DNA of 31,728 nucleotides from positions 28,248 to 59,975 of the forward strand of contig DDIR01000086.1 of NCBI GenBank assembly GCA_002338715.1, in the 5' to 3' direction. The first letter of the stretch is position 1. Each line of letters starts with the position of its first letter. Below the pieces are notes generated by a model, which searched no databases, was not told the origin of the DNA, and saw nothing but the letters and a program-made list of their open reading frames with translations. A program made the position numbers and the translations under genes. Positions 1 through 7,900 of this stretch are shown in pieces. Source of the DNA: Phycisphaerales bacterium UBA1845. GTDB taxonomy: Bacteria > Planctomycetota > Phycisphaerae > UBA1845.

Positions 1-98
1 CCCGCCGCAGCCAAGGGCGTTTGCAACGACCAATGGTGCGGCGGGATTGGGCGTAGATAAAATTGTCTTTTCGGAATGGAACGCGCGAGCGCGACGTT

Positions 99-1250
99 CT
101 ATCCCCGGGTCGATTTGAAAATCACTTCCTGAGCGGCTTTGAGCCCGCTGCCCAGTTCGATGTTGTGGCCTTGCAGTTTTAACTCCAACTCAAGGGCAGC
201 GATGACAGCCAACGTGTCGGCTGCATCGACGTATCCCATGTGACCGATGCGGATGATCTTGCCTTTCAGATCATCCTGACCGCCGGCGATCTGCATGCCG
301 TGTTCGCTGCGCAGTCTCTTGCGAAGCTTGCCTTCGTCGATGCCATCGGGGATCGTGATCGCGGTGACCGAGTCGGCAGGACTCTTGGAATACACACCCA
401 GTCCCAACGCCTTTGCGGCTGACCTTGTCGCCTCAGCCAGCATGTGGGTTTCTTTCCAGATGTTTTCCAGCCCGCGCTCTTTGAAACCGTGCAGCACTTT
501 CTGCAAACCGAGGACCAGTGTGTTGGCCGGCGTGTATGGATTGTCCCAACTGCGGATTGCTTTCCGGTGCGCTTTCAGGTCGTTGTAGAACGCATGGCAC
601 GGGGCTTTGTCGATTCGTCGCCACGCCCTTGGTGAGACGCAGGCGAATGCCAACCCGGGCGGAAGCATCATGGCTTTCTGCGATCCGGTGAACGCGATGT
701 CGATGCCCCACTCGTCGAACTTGAACGGGATACATCCGCAACTGGTGATGCAGTCGACGATGAGCACCACGTCGCGGGCGTTGGTTACCTTGGCGATGGC
801 TTCGATGTCGGTGAGTGTCGCGGTGGACGTTTCCGAATGCACGCAGATCACGGTGTCGATAGCCGGGTCGGCATCCATGAGCTTGGTCACGGTTTCGGCG
901 GTGGCTGACGTGCCCCAATCCATGACGTGGTCGGTGTAGTCGAGCTCAAACGCCTTGCAGATCTTGCCCCAGCGCTCGCCGAACTTTCCGCAGGAGAGGT
1001 TCAGCGCCTTGTTCATACCTTTGTGGATCGACGAGACGATGGCGGCTTCTCCCGCGCACGTTCCTGAACCGGTCAGAACCAAGCAGTCCGCGTGTTCGGT
1101 TTGAAACATGTATTTGAGGTGTTCGGTGACGTCGGCCAACATGTCGCGATAGAACTGCGTGCGATGGTGCTCCATCGGCTGGGCCATATGCAGCATGACA
1201 TCTTCGGGAATCATCACGGGACCGGGCGTGAACAGGCGTGTTTTTTTCAT
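99..1250 (-). CDS. Class V aminotransferase, alanine-glyoxylate / serine-pyruvate type
   Basis: A PLP-dependent fold-type I aminotransferase of 383 residues. The N-terminal FTPGPVMIP segment is typical of the alanine-glyoxylate/serine-glyoxylate/phosphoserine group. Asp166 (VDCITS) would contact the PLP ring nitrogen and Lys192 in FTGSQKAMMLPPG would form the Schiff base. The likely reaction is transamination between a small amino acid (alanine or serine) and glyoxylate or pyruvate in the cytoplasm; the exact substrate cannot be read from sequence. The reading frame extends 26 codons further upstream, but the ATG at 1250 is preferred: it begins MKKTRLFTPGP as in the family and has a GAGGG motif 9 nt upstream. 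It is monocistronic here and transcribed divergently from the retron that follows. The family is certain, the substrate is not. Confidence 0.9.
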   Translation of the reverse strand: MKKTRLFTPGPVMIPEDVMLHMAQPMEHHRTQFYRDMLADVTEHLKYMFQTEHADCLVLTGSGTCAGEAAIVSSIHKGMNKALNLSCGKFGERWGKICKAFELDYTDHVMDWGTSATAETVTKLMDADPAIDTVICVHSETSTATLTDIEAIAKVTNARDVVLIVDCITSCGCIPFKFDEWGIDIAFTGSQKAMMLPPGLAFACVSPRAWRRIDKAPCHAFYNDLKAHRKAIRSWDNPYTPANTLVLGLQKVLHGFKERGLENIWKETHMLAEATRSAAKALGLGVYSKSPADSVTAITIPDGIDEGKLRKRLRSEHGMQIAGGQDDLKGKIIRIGHMGYVDAADTLAVIAALELELKLQGHNIELGSGLKAAQEVIFKSTRG

Positions 1251-1372
1251 GGCAGGCAACCCTCGTTTGGATTGAAAATGTGTTGTGACGACCAGTCCCA
1301 AGCTTACCTCATTTGAACTAGGCGGCAAGGCGGCGCTTGCATTGGAGGGTTCGGCGCGGCACGATATTTGGC

Positions 1373-1531
1373 AGATGCGGAGTCGAGCGTTTTAGGGTCC
1401 TGGCGACAGGATGTTCGGGGCTACCCCGAGCGAGCCGTCTCGCAGATATTCCTAACGAGTCCGCACGCACACCATTGCTCGAATGGTGTGCGCGCGGACG
1501 GCCGAGCGTTGTAAAACCCGGCTCCGCATCT
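1373..1531 (+). ncRNA. Retron msr-msd non-coding RNA
   Basis: A structured RNA directly upstream of a retron reverse transcriptase, with every part of an msr-msd. The 5' a1 arm (1373-1394) pairs with the 3' a2 arm (1512-1531) over about 20 bp with two single-base bulges (A1386, C1388) and one G-U pair. The next base after a1 is G1395, in the same place as the branch guanosine of Ec86, which also follows a TTA. Three GC-rich msr hairpins follow: 1398-1411 (TCCTG/CAGGA, GCGA tetraloop), 1415-1429 (TCGGGG/CCCCGA, loop CTA) and 1430-1443 (GCGAG/CTCGC). The msd hairpin at 1454-1510 then leads into a2. The pairing is seen directly; the function and the branch point are inferred. Expected cDNA length is roughly 60-65 nt. 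Confidence 0.88.
1454..1510 (+). other. Retron msd stem-loop (template for msDNA)
   Basis: The arms 1459-1476 and 1482-1499 form an 18-position stem (ACACCATT/AATGGTGT at the tip) with a single A1465xC1493 mismatch and a 5-nt GCTCG loop. An outer AACG/CGTT helix (1454-1457 with 1507-1510) extends it across an internal loop. Long, near-perfect stems of this kind are typical of retron msd regions. No T-tract follows it, so a transcription terminator is a poor alternative. Confidence 0.8.
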
Positions 1532-1603
1532 TTCTTTCAGATCTGCAAAACCGCAGCGCATGGGCCCGGGCGTCATCCAGCGGCGAACATCAAGTCAAAA
1601 AGA

Positions 1604-1711
1604 GTGGCCGGGGGCCAAGACCTGATTGACAAACTTTCGCAAAAACTCGCCGATGCGGAGCAGGAATTGAAAGAGGCGGCAGAACGGTTTGAAGCCGCAG
1701 CGAAGTCGTAA
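1604..1711 (+). CDS. Possible 35-residue coiled-coil micro-protein of the retron
   Basis: A short open frame between the retron RNA and the RT, starting at GTG 1604 and ending TAA at 1711. The product is almost wholly an amphipathic, charged helix (DLIDKLSQKLADAEQELKEA and onward) with hydrophobic residues every 3-4 positions, which looks like a coiled coil rather than random translation. The frame stays open back to 1337, but that part only translates the structured RNA. The GTG has no convincing Shine-Dalgarno sequence, so it may be untranslated leader. Many retrons carry an accessory ORF at this position, but no homology is recognised and no function is claimed. Confidence 0.33.
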   Translation: MAGGQDLIDKLSQKLADAEQELKEAAERFEAAAKS

Positions 1712-1758
1712 TGGCAAAGTCTGGTTGCGGTTGTCTTCGGGCGTGAAGGTGGAATCGA

Positions 1759-3024
1759 ATGATGATCCTTGCGTTGGGTTGTTGGAGTTGGGTTGTCATT
1801 GTTGTCGGTGTGATCTACATCGGCATCTGCCTGAAGTCACGGTCGCTCACACCCATCGGGTGGTGGCATCTCGAACCGTTGGACACGCCGGGGCATTGGC
1901 AACCCCGGGGCGAGAGCAAGGGCGATGTTGGGTATCCGGTTCCCAAACCGAACCAGGAAAAGGCATATAAGCCGTCACCGCGCAATCGCAATATTCGCCA
2001 ATCTGTTGGGGACCCCGGCAGACTGAATTCATTTGGCATGCCGGTCTTTCATTCGACCGACGATCTTCTTCGATGGTTGAATCTGGACTTTCGATCGTTC
2101 CTGGCGCTGGCTGACCCGTCGAATCGAATCCGCCCCGGCAAGACCAATTACGTTGAGTGGCATGTTCCGAAGAAAAGCACGGGTGTTCGAATCATTTGCA
2201 GTCCCAAGCCGCGGTTGAAATCCGTGCAGACGAAAATCAAGGAAGGCATCCTCGATCGCGCGCCGGTTCACGGTGCGGCCCACGGTTTTGTCCGCAATCG
2301 CAACATCGTTTCCAACGCCTCTGCCCATGTCGGTAAGGATCTGATCCTCAATCTCGACCTGCGCAACTTCTTTGACCATGTGACCTATCCGCAGGTCGTC
2401 GGGATCTTTCGATGGCTCGGGTACAACTCGGAAGTGTCGCGGTGTTTGGCGCAGCTTTGCACCTATCGTCCCAACCTCGGACCGATCAACAAGCCGCGCG
2501 GTGAAGACGATCAGATCAAATGCGTGTGGCGTGCGTTTCGTCATGCGGTGCAGGGGGCGCCGACGAGTCCGATGCTCGCCAATCTGGCCGTCCATCGAAT
2601 GGACCGGCGACTAAGCGGGTTGGCCAAGCGCTTTGACGCGACGTATACGCGTTATGCGGATGACCTTACGTTTTCCGGGGACGAATCGTTTAAGCGCGGG
2701 ATGATTCGCTTTTTGAAATGCGCCAAGGTGATCATCCGGCAAGAAGGGTTTAGATTGAACCATCGCAAGTTGCGGTTCATGCGGCCCAGCCAGCGGCAGG
2801 AAGTCACCGGCGTGATCGTCAATGAGAAGACCAACGCCCGGCGTGAAGATTACGATCGGTTGAAAGCGATCATTTACAATGCCAGAAAAGCCGGTTCGCT
2901 CGAAAGTCAGAATCGCGAGGGGCATTCTGATTTTAAGGCGCACCTGTTGGGGCGCATCGGTCACATCAGTAAGTTGAATCCTGCCCGCGGGCAGAAACTG
3001 CTGGACTCATTGCGGGGGCTTTGA
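1759..3024 (+). CDS. Retron-type reverse transcriptase with N-terminal transmembrane helix
   Basis: An RNA-directed DNA polymerase of 421 residues that would copy the upstream msd into branched msDNA. Retron hallmarks are present: NASAH (186-190, the NAxxH motif of region X), catalytic Asp200 in NLDLRNFF, QGAPTSP (265-271), YADD (299-302, YTRYADDLTFSG) and VTG (349-351, region Y). The core aligns with Ec86-type RTs from about residue 88 (LNSFGMP, like LRNLGLP in Ec86). An insertion of about 20 residues precedes QGAP. Oddly, residues 1-25 form one hydrophobic helix followed by KSR, then a proline-rich linker to about residue 80, predicting a membrane-anchored enzyme. The ATG at 1759 has AAGGTGG just upstream; ATG 2038 would start inside the conserved core, so the long form is preferred. 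No maturase domain and no known effector is fused or adjacent. Confidence 0.93.
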   Translation: MMILALGCWSWVVIVVGVIYIGICLKSRSLTPIGWWHLEPLDTPGHWQPRGESKGDVGYPVPKPNQEKAYKPSPRNRNIRQSVGDPGRLNSFGMPVFHSTDDLLRWLNLDFRSFLALADPSNRIRPGKTNYVEWHVPKKSTGVRIICSPKPRLKSVQTKIKEGILDRAPVHGAAHGFVRNRNIVSNASAHVGKDLILNLDLRNFFDHVTYPQVVGIFRWLGYNSEVSRCLAQLCTYRPNLGPINKPRGEDDQIKCVWRAFRHAVQGAPTSPMLANLAVHRMDRRLSGLAKRFDATYTRYADDLTFSGDESFKRGMIRFLKCAKVIIRQEGFRLNHRKLRFMRPSQRQEVTGVIVNEKTNARREDYDRLKAIIYNARKAGSLESQNREGHSDFKAHLLGRIGHISKLNPARGQKLLDSLRGL

Positions 3025-3135
3025 TCTGGACGAGTTGAAGGCATGCAATCGTTTATGTGGTGGGCACTGGGTGACGAGCACCCTGTGGCACGCGCGCCTG
3101 GGGGCCAGCAAGTACAAAGATTGAGTTTGCGCTCC

Positions 3136-3162
3136 CTGGATTCCCGCTTTCGCGGGAATGAC
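3136..3162. repeat. REP-like palindrome ATTCCCGC-N4-GCGGGAAT, copy 1
   Basis: An 8-bp perfect stem (3140-3147 with 3152-3159, loop TTTC) with the flanks CTGG and GAC. The same element recurs at 8377 and 23447. Its minus-strand reading gives the common spurious peptide SFPRKRESR seen in many genomes. It lies between the convergent RT and CoA-transferase genes, so it may also act as a bidirectional transcription stop, although it lacks a strong T-tract. Confidence 0.8.
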
Positions 3163-3218
3163 CTTTTTGGGCGCAAATGACGGGGGTGTTGCATCGCTGC
3201 GTTTGAACTTGTGGCGTT

Positions 3219-3863
3219 TTAGTTTTCGCGGAACTTGCCGGCAGTGATCTTTTTTAGATCGTCGATGGTCATGTCGCTCAGGATTTCGCGGAGGATCATC
3301 TCGCCGTTTTCAAAATCAAAGACAGCGTGTTCGGTGATGAGTCGATTGACGCAGCGCACGCCGGTCAGCGGTAAGTTGCACTTTTCGAGGATCTTGGGTT
3401 CGCCGTCTTTGTTGCAGTGGGTCATGATGATCACGACCTTCTTGGCGCTGGCGACCAGGTCCATGCCACCGCCCGGACCTTTGACCATTTTTCCGGGGAT
3501 CATCCAGTTGGCCAGATCGCCTTCCTGGGAGACTTCCATCCCGCCCATGATGGTCAGGTCGATGTGACCGCCGCGGATCATTTCGAAGCTTTCGCTGCTT
3601 GAAAAGTACGACGCGCCCTTGGCGGCAGTGATGGTTTGCTTGCCCGCGTTGATCAGGTCGGCATCTTCCTCGCCTTCGAATGGAAATGGTCCAATGCCGA
3701 GGAGCCCGTTTTCTGATTCCAATTCGATGTTCACGCCTTCGGGAAGGTGATTGGCGACCAGCGTGGGCATGCCAATCCCGAGGTTCACGTACATTCCGTC
3801 ACGAAGTTCCTGGGCGGCTCGTAAGACGATTCGTTCGCGTGGAGAAATGGCGTCGGATGACAT
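3219..3863 (-). CDS. scoB: 3-oxoacid CoA-transferase, subunit B
   Basis: The beta subunit (214 residues) of a two-subunit CoA-transferase that moves CoA from succinyl-CoA or acetyl-CoA onto acetoacetate or a related 3-oxoacid. The family signature [12 protein letters not shown] is present and contains the catalytic glutamate (E in ENG) that forms the glutamyl-CoA thioester. Also visible are the N-terminal [14 protein letters not shown] motif and the GGGMDLV segment. The ATG at 3863 is chosen over a TTG two codons upstream because GAGAGGA sits 7 nt before it. The family works as an A2B2 or AB enzyme with the A gene directly upstream, but no A subunit is found here: the 469 nt upstream hold no CoA-transferase frame. 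The A partner must be elsewhere or lost. The precise acid substrate is unknown. Confidence 0.9.
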   Translation of the reverse strand: MSSDAISPRERIVLRAAQELRDGMYVNLGIGMPTLVANHLPEGVNIELESENGLLGIGPFPFEGEEDADLINAGKQTITAAKGASYFSSSESFEMIRGGHIDLTIMGGMEVSQEGDLANWMIPGKMVKGPGGGMDLVASAKKVVIIMTHCNKDGEPKILEKCNLPLTGVRCVNRLITEHAVFDFENGEMILREILSDMTIDDLKKITAGKFREN

Positions 3864-4332
3864 GGACAAATCCTCTCAATGACGGTGTGATCCGCCAAAA
3901 CGCCGAACCACGCCTGCGTCCAGTTGATTGATATCCGCATCATAAAGGCAATTGGCGGCTTTGTCACCGACCAAGTTCTCGGACGTGCCGACAAGCTTGG
4001 GCCGGGAATTGATTCACTGTGGGGTCAAAACAGTCGATCTCCAAACGGCGGCATCGTTTAAGTTCTTTGGATGTTTCGCGGGTTATTTCCGGGGGCCATG
4101 CTAGAATTGTTGTGATACGCGACGGAGGTTGGGTCCACGTCGTGTCGAGTCAACGGGCCGCCTGTTGAATACATCTCACTGCCGTCGCGACGGCAAGGCT
4201 TGATTCGAGTGAACGTGTCATGCGCAGACCGGGACAGCTTGGACGGATCAAGCAGCCTCGGACTGGGCGTTCGTGCGACGATTCGAACCGACAACGGGGG
4301 TGTGGCGACAGTTAACTGGAAGGAATCGATGC
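3864..4332. other. Intergenic region between divergent CoA-transferase and MEDS genes
   Basis: These 469 nt separate two divergently transcribed genes and must hold both promoters. A -10-like TAGAAT lies at 4102-4107, but no well-spaced -35 box supports it. A stop-to-stop minus-strand frame of about 40 codons ends at 3876, 12 nt before the CoA-transferase start, but it has no start codon and does not resemble a CoA-transferase A subunit. No RNA gene or repeat is seen. Confidence 0.4.
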
Positions 4333-4974
4333 ATGTGCGCTGATCGATGTGGTCGAAGGATGGTGACATTGGGGTTTACGAATCAGACGGTTCCTGAAGG
4401 CCAGCACATCTGCTATCTGTTCAACGATGATGCCGAGCGTCAGGATGTGATCTGTCGATTCATGGAGAGCGGTCTTTCCGCGAACGAGAAAGTCATCTAC
4501 GTTGTCGATACCATGACGCCCGAAGAGTTGGCGAGCGATCTTGAGTCGCTCGGGGTCAACCTGCGGTCGCACGGTGATGCACTGACGCTGGCCAACGCTT
4601 CCTCTGTATACTGCCCCACAGGCCGGTTTGATCGCGGCACAATGCTCGATCGCGTACGCGACGAATATCTGCAGGGAATCGAGGAAGACTACGCAGGCGT
4701 TCGCGGTGCCAGCGAAATGTCATGGTGTCTGGACGGGGGTTGCTTCGAAGAATCGTCGCTGATGGAATACGAGGCCGAATTGAACAACCTCGTCGAGTAT
4801 TACCCAATGACGTTGTGCTGCCAATACGATACGCGGCGTTTCGACGGGAACATGATCATGAACATGCTGGCCATCCATCCAATGATTATTGTCAAGGGGC
4901 AACTGGTCAAGAATCCATGTTACCTAGGACCTGAGCAGTTCTTGAAAGAATACCGCGCGCGAGCCATAGGATAG
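4333..4974 (+). CDS. MEDS (DcmR-type sensory) domain protein
   Basis: A soluble 213-residue protein consisting almost entirely of a MEDS domain (methanogen/methylotroph DcmR sensory domain). The signature GQHICYLFNDDAERQDVI...FMESGLSANEKVIYVVD is near the N-terminus, and the body continues to a conserved LNNLVEYYPMTLCCQYD and a C-terminal MLAIHPMIIVKGQLVKNP. MEDS domains occur in DcmR-like repressors and beside histidine kinases, where they are thought to sense small ligands. The ATG at 4333 is chosen because GGAAGGA lies about 8 nt upstream; ATG 4360 is an alternative. The stop is 6 nt before the next gene, a PAS/GAF hybrid kinase, so the two form an operon. A role as an input subunit for that kinase is inference. 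No DNA-binding domain is visible. Confidence 0.85.
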   Translation: MCADRCGRRMVTLGFTNQTVPEGQHICYLFNDDAERQDVICRFMESGLSANEKVIYVVDTMTPEELASDLESLGVNLRSHGDALTLANASSVYCPTGRFDRGTMLDRVRDEYLQGIEEDYAGVRGASEMSWCLDGGCFEESSLMEYEAELNNLVEYYPMTLCCQYDTRRFDGNMIMNMLAIHPMIIVKGQLVKNPCYLGPEQFLKEYRARAIG

Positions 4975-4980
4975 TCACGA

Positions 4981-7900
4981 ATGACCGAAGGCCTTGCACC
5001 CGATCCCGCCGTACTCGGGCGAATCCTGCTGCTTCACAGCGGGCTTCATGCAGCACCCGATACGAAGCGATTGATGGAAATGGTTGCCCATGAATTGGCG
5101 ACATTTCCCGGGGTGGCGGCGTGTTCTGCGTATGTTGATGGCCGCACGATCCGAGTCGAACGCCCGAGTGTGCAGGGTGAATATGCGGCACACGTTACTG
5201 CGGTCCACGGATTTCAGCCGGCTTCGTCGGGTTTTGGCCATGGCTTGGGTGTAGAACTGGATGATTGGCTGACGCTCGAGTTGCGCACGGCGCGGGGATA
5301 TTACGGCGCTCTCTATCTTCATGTGTATGACGAAGAAGCTGTTGCGCCGTATATCGCGTTCGCGGGCAATACGGCCAACCTTGTTGCGTTGCACATCGAG
5401 AACGCGCGGACGGCGATCGAGTATAACGAACTCAACAGCGACCTCGACAGGCAAGTCAAGGAACGCACCCACCAACTTCGCGAAAGCCAGAAACGACTCA
5501 GCGAAGCGCAGCGTATCGCCCGAATTGGCAGCTTTGAAAGCGATCGAGACGGCGACATTGTCTGGTGGTCAGACCATCTTTATCACTTGTTCGGATTGAA
5601 CCCCACAACGTTCACGCCGACGAGAGAGTCGTTCCTCGCCCTGGTTCATCCGGACGACGTTGAAAAGTTGATTGAGTCGATCAACCGGTGCCTGGAAACG
5701 GGCGAGGTTGTCCAGAGCGAGTTCTTCGCACGATTCAGCGACGGAACCTGGCGGCAATTTGAAACGTTCGCGAGTCCCATCCGCGACCGGTATGGTCGAG
5801 TCTCCGGTCTGCGTGGCAGCACGCAGGACATCACGAAACGCCGTGAAACCGAGGCCAGCCTTCGCGAGAGCAATTTGCGCTTCTCGCAGATCTCCGAGCA
5901 CATCGATGATATCTTCTGGCTCTTTGACGTGGAGGACCCCAAGAACCCGAGAGTGCTGTACCTCAGCCAGGCATACGAGCGCGTGTTTCAAAGACCGGTC
6001 GAAGACGTGTATCGCGATTCGTCGGTCTGGTACGAGTATGTTCATCCCGATGATCGAGAACGCGTGACCACCGCGTTCCAGAATTTCCTGAAAGGAAAAG
6101 ACAAACTCGATCACGAACTGCGCAGCATTCGACCCAATAATTCTGTGCGAACCGTGGTAACGCGCGGAACCCTGATCCGCGACAAATCGGGAAAGGTGAT
6201 CCGGGCGGCTGGCATCACCCGCGACGTCACCGAACGAAAACTGCAGGAAGCGTTGATCGAAGGGCAGAACCTCGTACTCAAGCAGATGGTGGCTGGTGCG
6301 TCTTTGGAATCGGTTCTCAATACACTTGTCCTGACGATGGAAGAACAGACCGATGGGACGCTGGGAGCGGTTCACATCTTGCGTGACGAGGACGGTCTTC
6401 GACTCTTCTCGGGTGCGGCGCCGAGCCTTCCGAAGGCATACACCGATGCGTTGGAGGGTGCGAGAATCGGTCCCAACGTCGGTTCATGCGGGACGGCTGC
6501 CTATCGAAACACGCGGGTCATCGTTGAGGACATCGAGACGGATCCTCTTTGGAAGGATTTCCGTGATCTCGCGGTCGGGCATGGATTGCGATCCTGTTGG
6601 TCCCAGCCGGTGAGGAATTCGATGGGCGATGTGCTGGGGACGTTTGCCCTTTATTACCACCAACCCAAGCGTCCAACCGATCGCGAGTTGGAGCTCATCG
6701 ATTCTTTTGCGCACCTCGCGGCTGTTGCGATCGAACGCGTTCAAGCGGAAGAGGCGCTGCGCAAAGGCGAAAAGGAAAACCGCGCAATCGTTGAGAACGC
6801 GCCGTATTGCATTCATCAGATCGACAGGCAGGGTCGAATTATCTCGATCAACTCAGCCGGTGTAAGGATGATGGGGGCGTCCTGCGAGAAGGCTTTGTTG
6901 GGGACATCCTATGTTTTGGCGGTCGCCGAAGAAGATCGCGCGCGGGTCGAGACTTATCTGAACGACGCATTGAACGGGCGTTCTTCCGAGTTCGAATTCA
7001 CCGCGGTCAACGGTCTCGCATTCGCCTCTTCGTTTGTTCCGATTCTTGACGACGTGGGTGATACCATTCGCATCATGGGAATCACGCAGGACGTGACCGA
7101 GCGCAAACGCGCCGAAAAGAAACGTCTGGAACTTGAAGCGCAACTCCGCCAGTCGCAGAAGATGGAAGCGGTGGGGCAGTTGGCGGGCGGTGTTGCCCAC
7201 GACTTTAACAACCTTCTTACGGCTATCCTTGGAAACGCCGAAGTGCTTCTTGAGGTCCTGGGGGCATCTCCCAAGAATGAACTGACGGAGCGCCTGCAAT
7301 CCGGCATCGGAGAAATCCAATCCGCAGGGACCCACGCCGCGTCCTTGACGCGTCAATTACTCGCTTTCAGCCGGCGCGATGTCCTGCGCCCCGAGTTGGT
7401 TGATCCGCTCGCTGTGGTCAATGAAATGGAGACGCTGCTGAGGCGACTGATCGGCGAACACATTGAACTGGAAGTCGAATTGGACCCCGAGACCAGCCTG
7501 ATTCATGCCGACTCGGGGCAGGTCGAACAAGTCATCATGAACCTGGTCGTCAACGCGGTCGATTCAATGCCCGACGGCGGTCGGCTTAAGATCGGTTTGT
7601 GCAACGTGGACATCGCCGAAACACCGATGCAGGAAGTCGAGGATGTTCGACCCGGGCGATACGTTCAGTTGTCTGTTTGCGACAGCGGAACTGGAATGAG
7701 CCCCGAGACCCTGGAACATATCTTCGAGCCATTCTTTACAACCAAGCCAATCGGTAAGGGAACCGGACTGGGTTTGTCGACGGTGTACGGAATCCTGAAA
7801 CAGTCCGGCGGTTTTGTGAATGTCGAATCGACGATTGGTACCGGCACGACGTTCAAGGCGCGATTCCCCGCGATCGACCGGACCGACCTGTCCAGTCCGT

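Noticed and set aside
1..60. Short plus-strand open frame running in from the left edge to a TAA at 58-60
   Set aside because: It could be the last 19 codons of a truncated gene, but 19 residues with no recognisable motif cannot support a call.
1459..1499. Msd hairpin as an intrinsic terminator of an upstream gene
   Set aside because: No T-tract follows, no gene on the plus strand ends just before it, and it sits inside the a1/a2 helix.
1337..1711. Full-length 124-codon frame across the retron RNA
   Set aside because: Its first two thirds are simply translation of the paired msr-msd structure, with a TTG start and no ribosome site. Only the last 35 codons are kept, as a low-confidence micro-ORF.
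1759..3024. Group II intron or diversity-generating retroelement RT
   Set aside because: No maturase/X domain, endonuclease domain or intron ends, and no template/variable repeat pair. The QGAPTSP, NAxxH and VTG motifs fit retrons instead.
2961..3194. 77-codon minus-strand frame containing SFPRKRESR
   Set aside because: This is the well-known spurious translation of the REP-like repeat.
3785..3994. Minus-strand frames upstream of the CoA-transferase B gene as a remnant A subunit
   Set aside because: No A-subunit motif (such as the GGFG glycine loop) can be read in any frame. The match in position alone is not enough.
5569..6375. 268-codon antisense frame inside the hybrid kinase
   Set aside because: Shadow of a GC-rich coding gene; the sense frame has intact PAS and GAF domains throughout.
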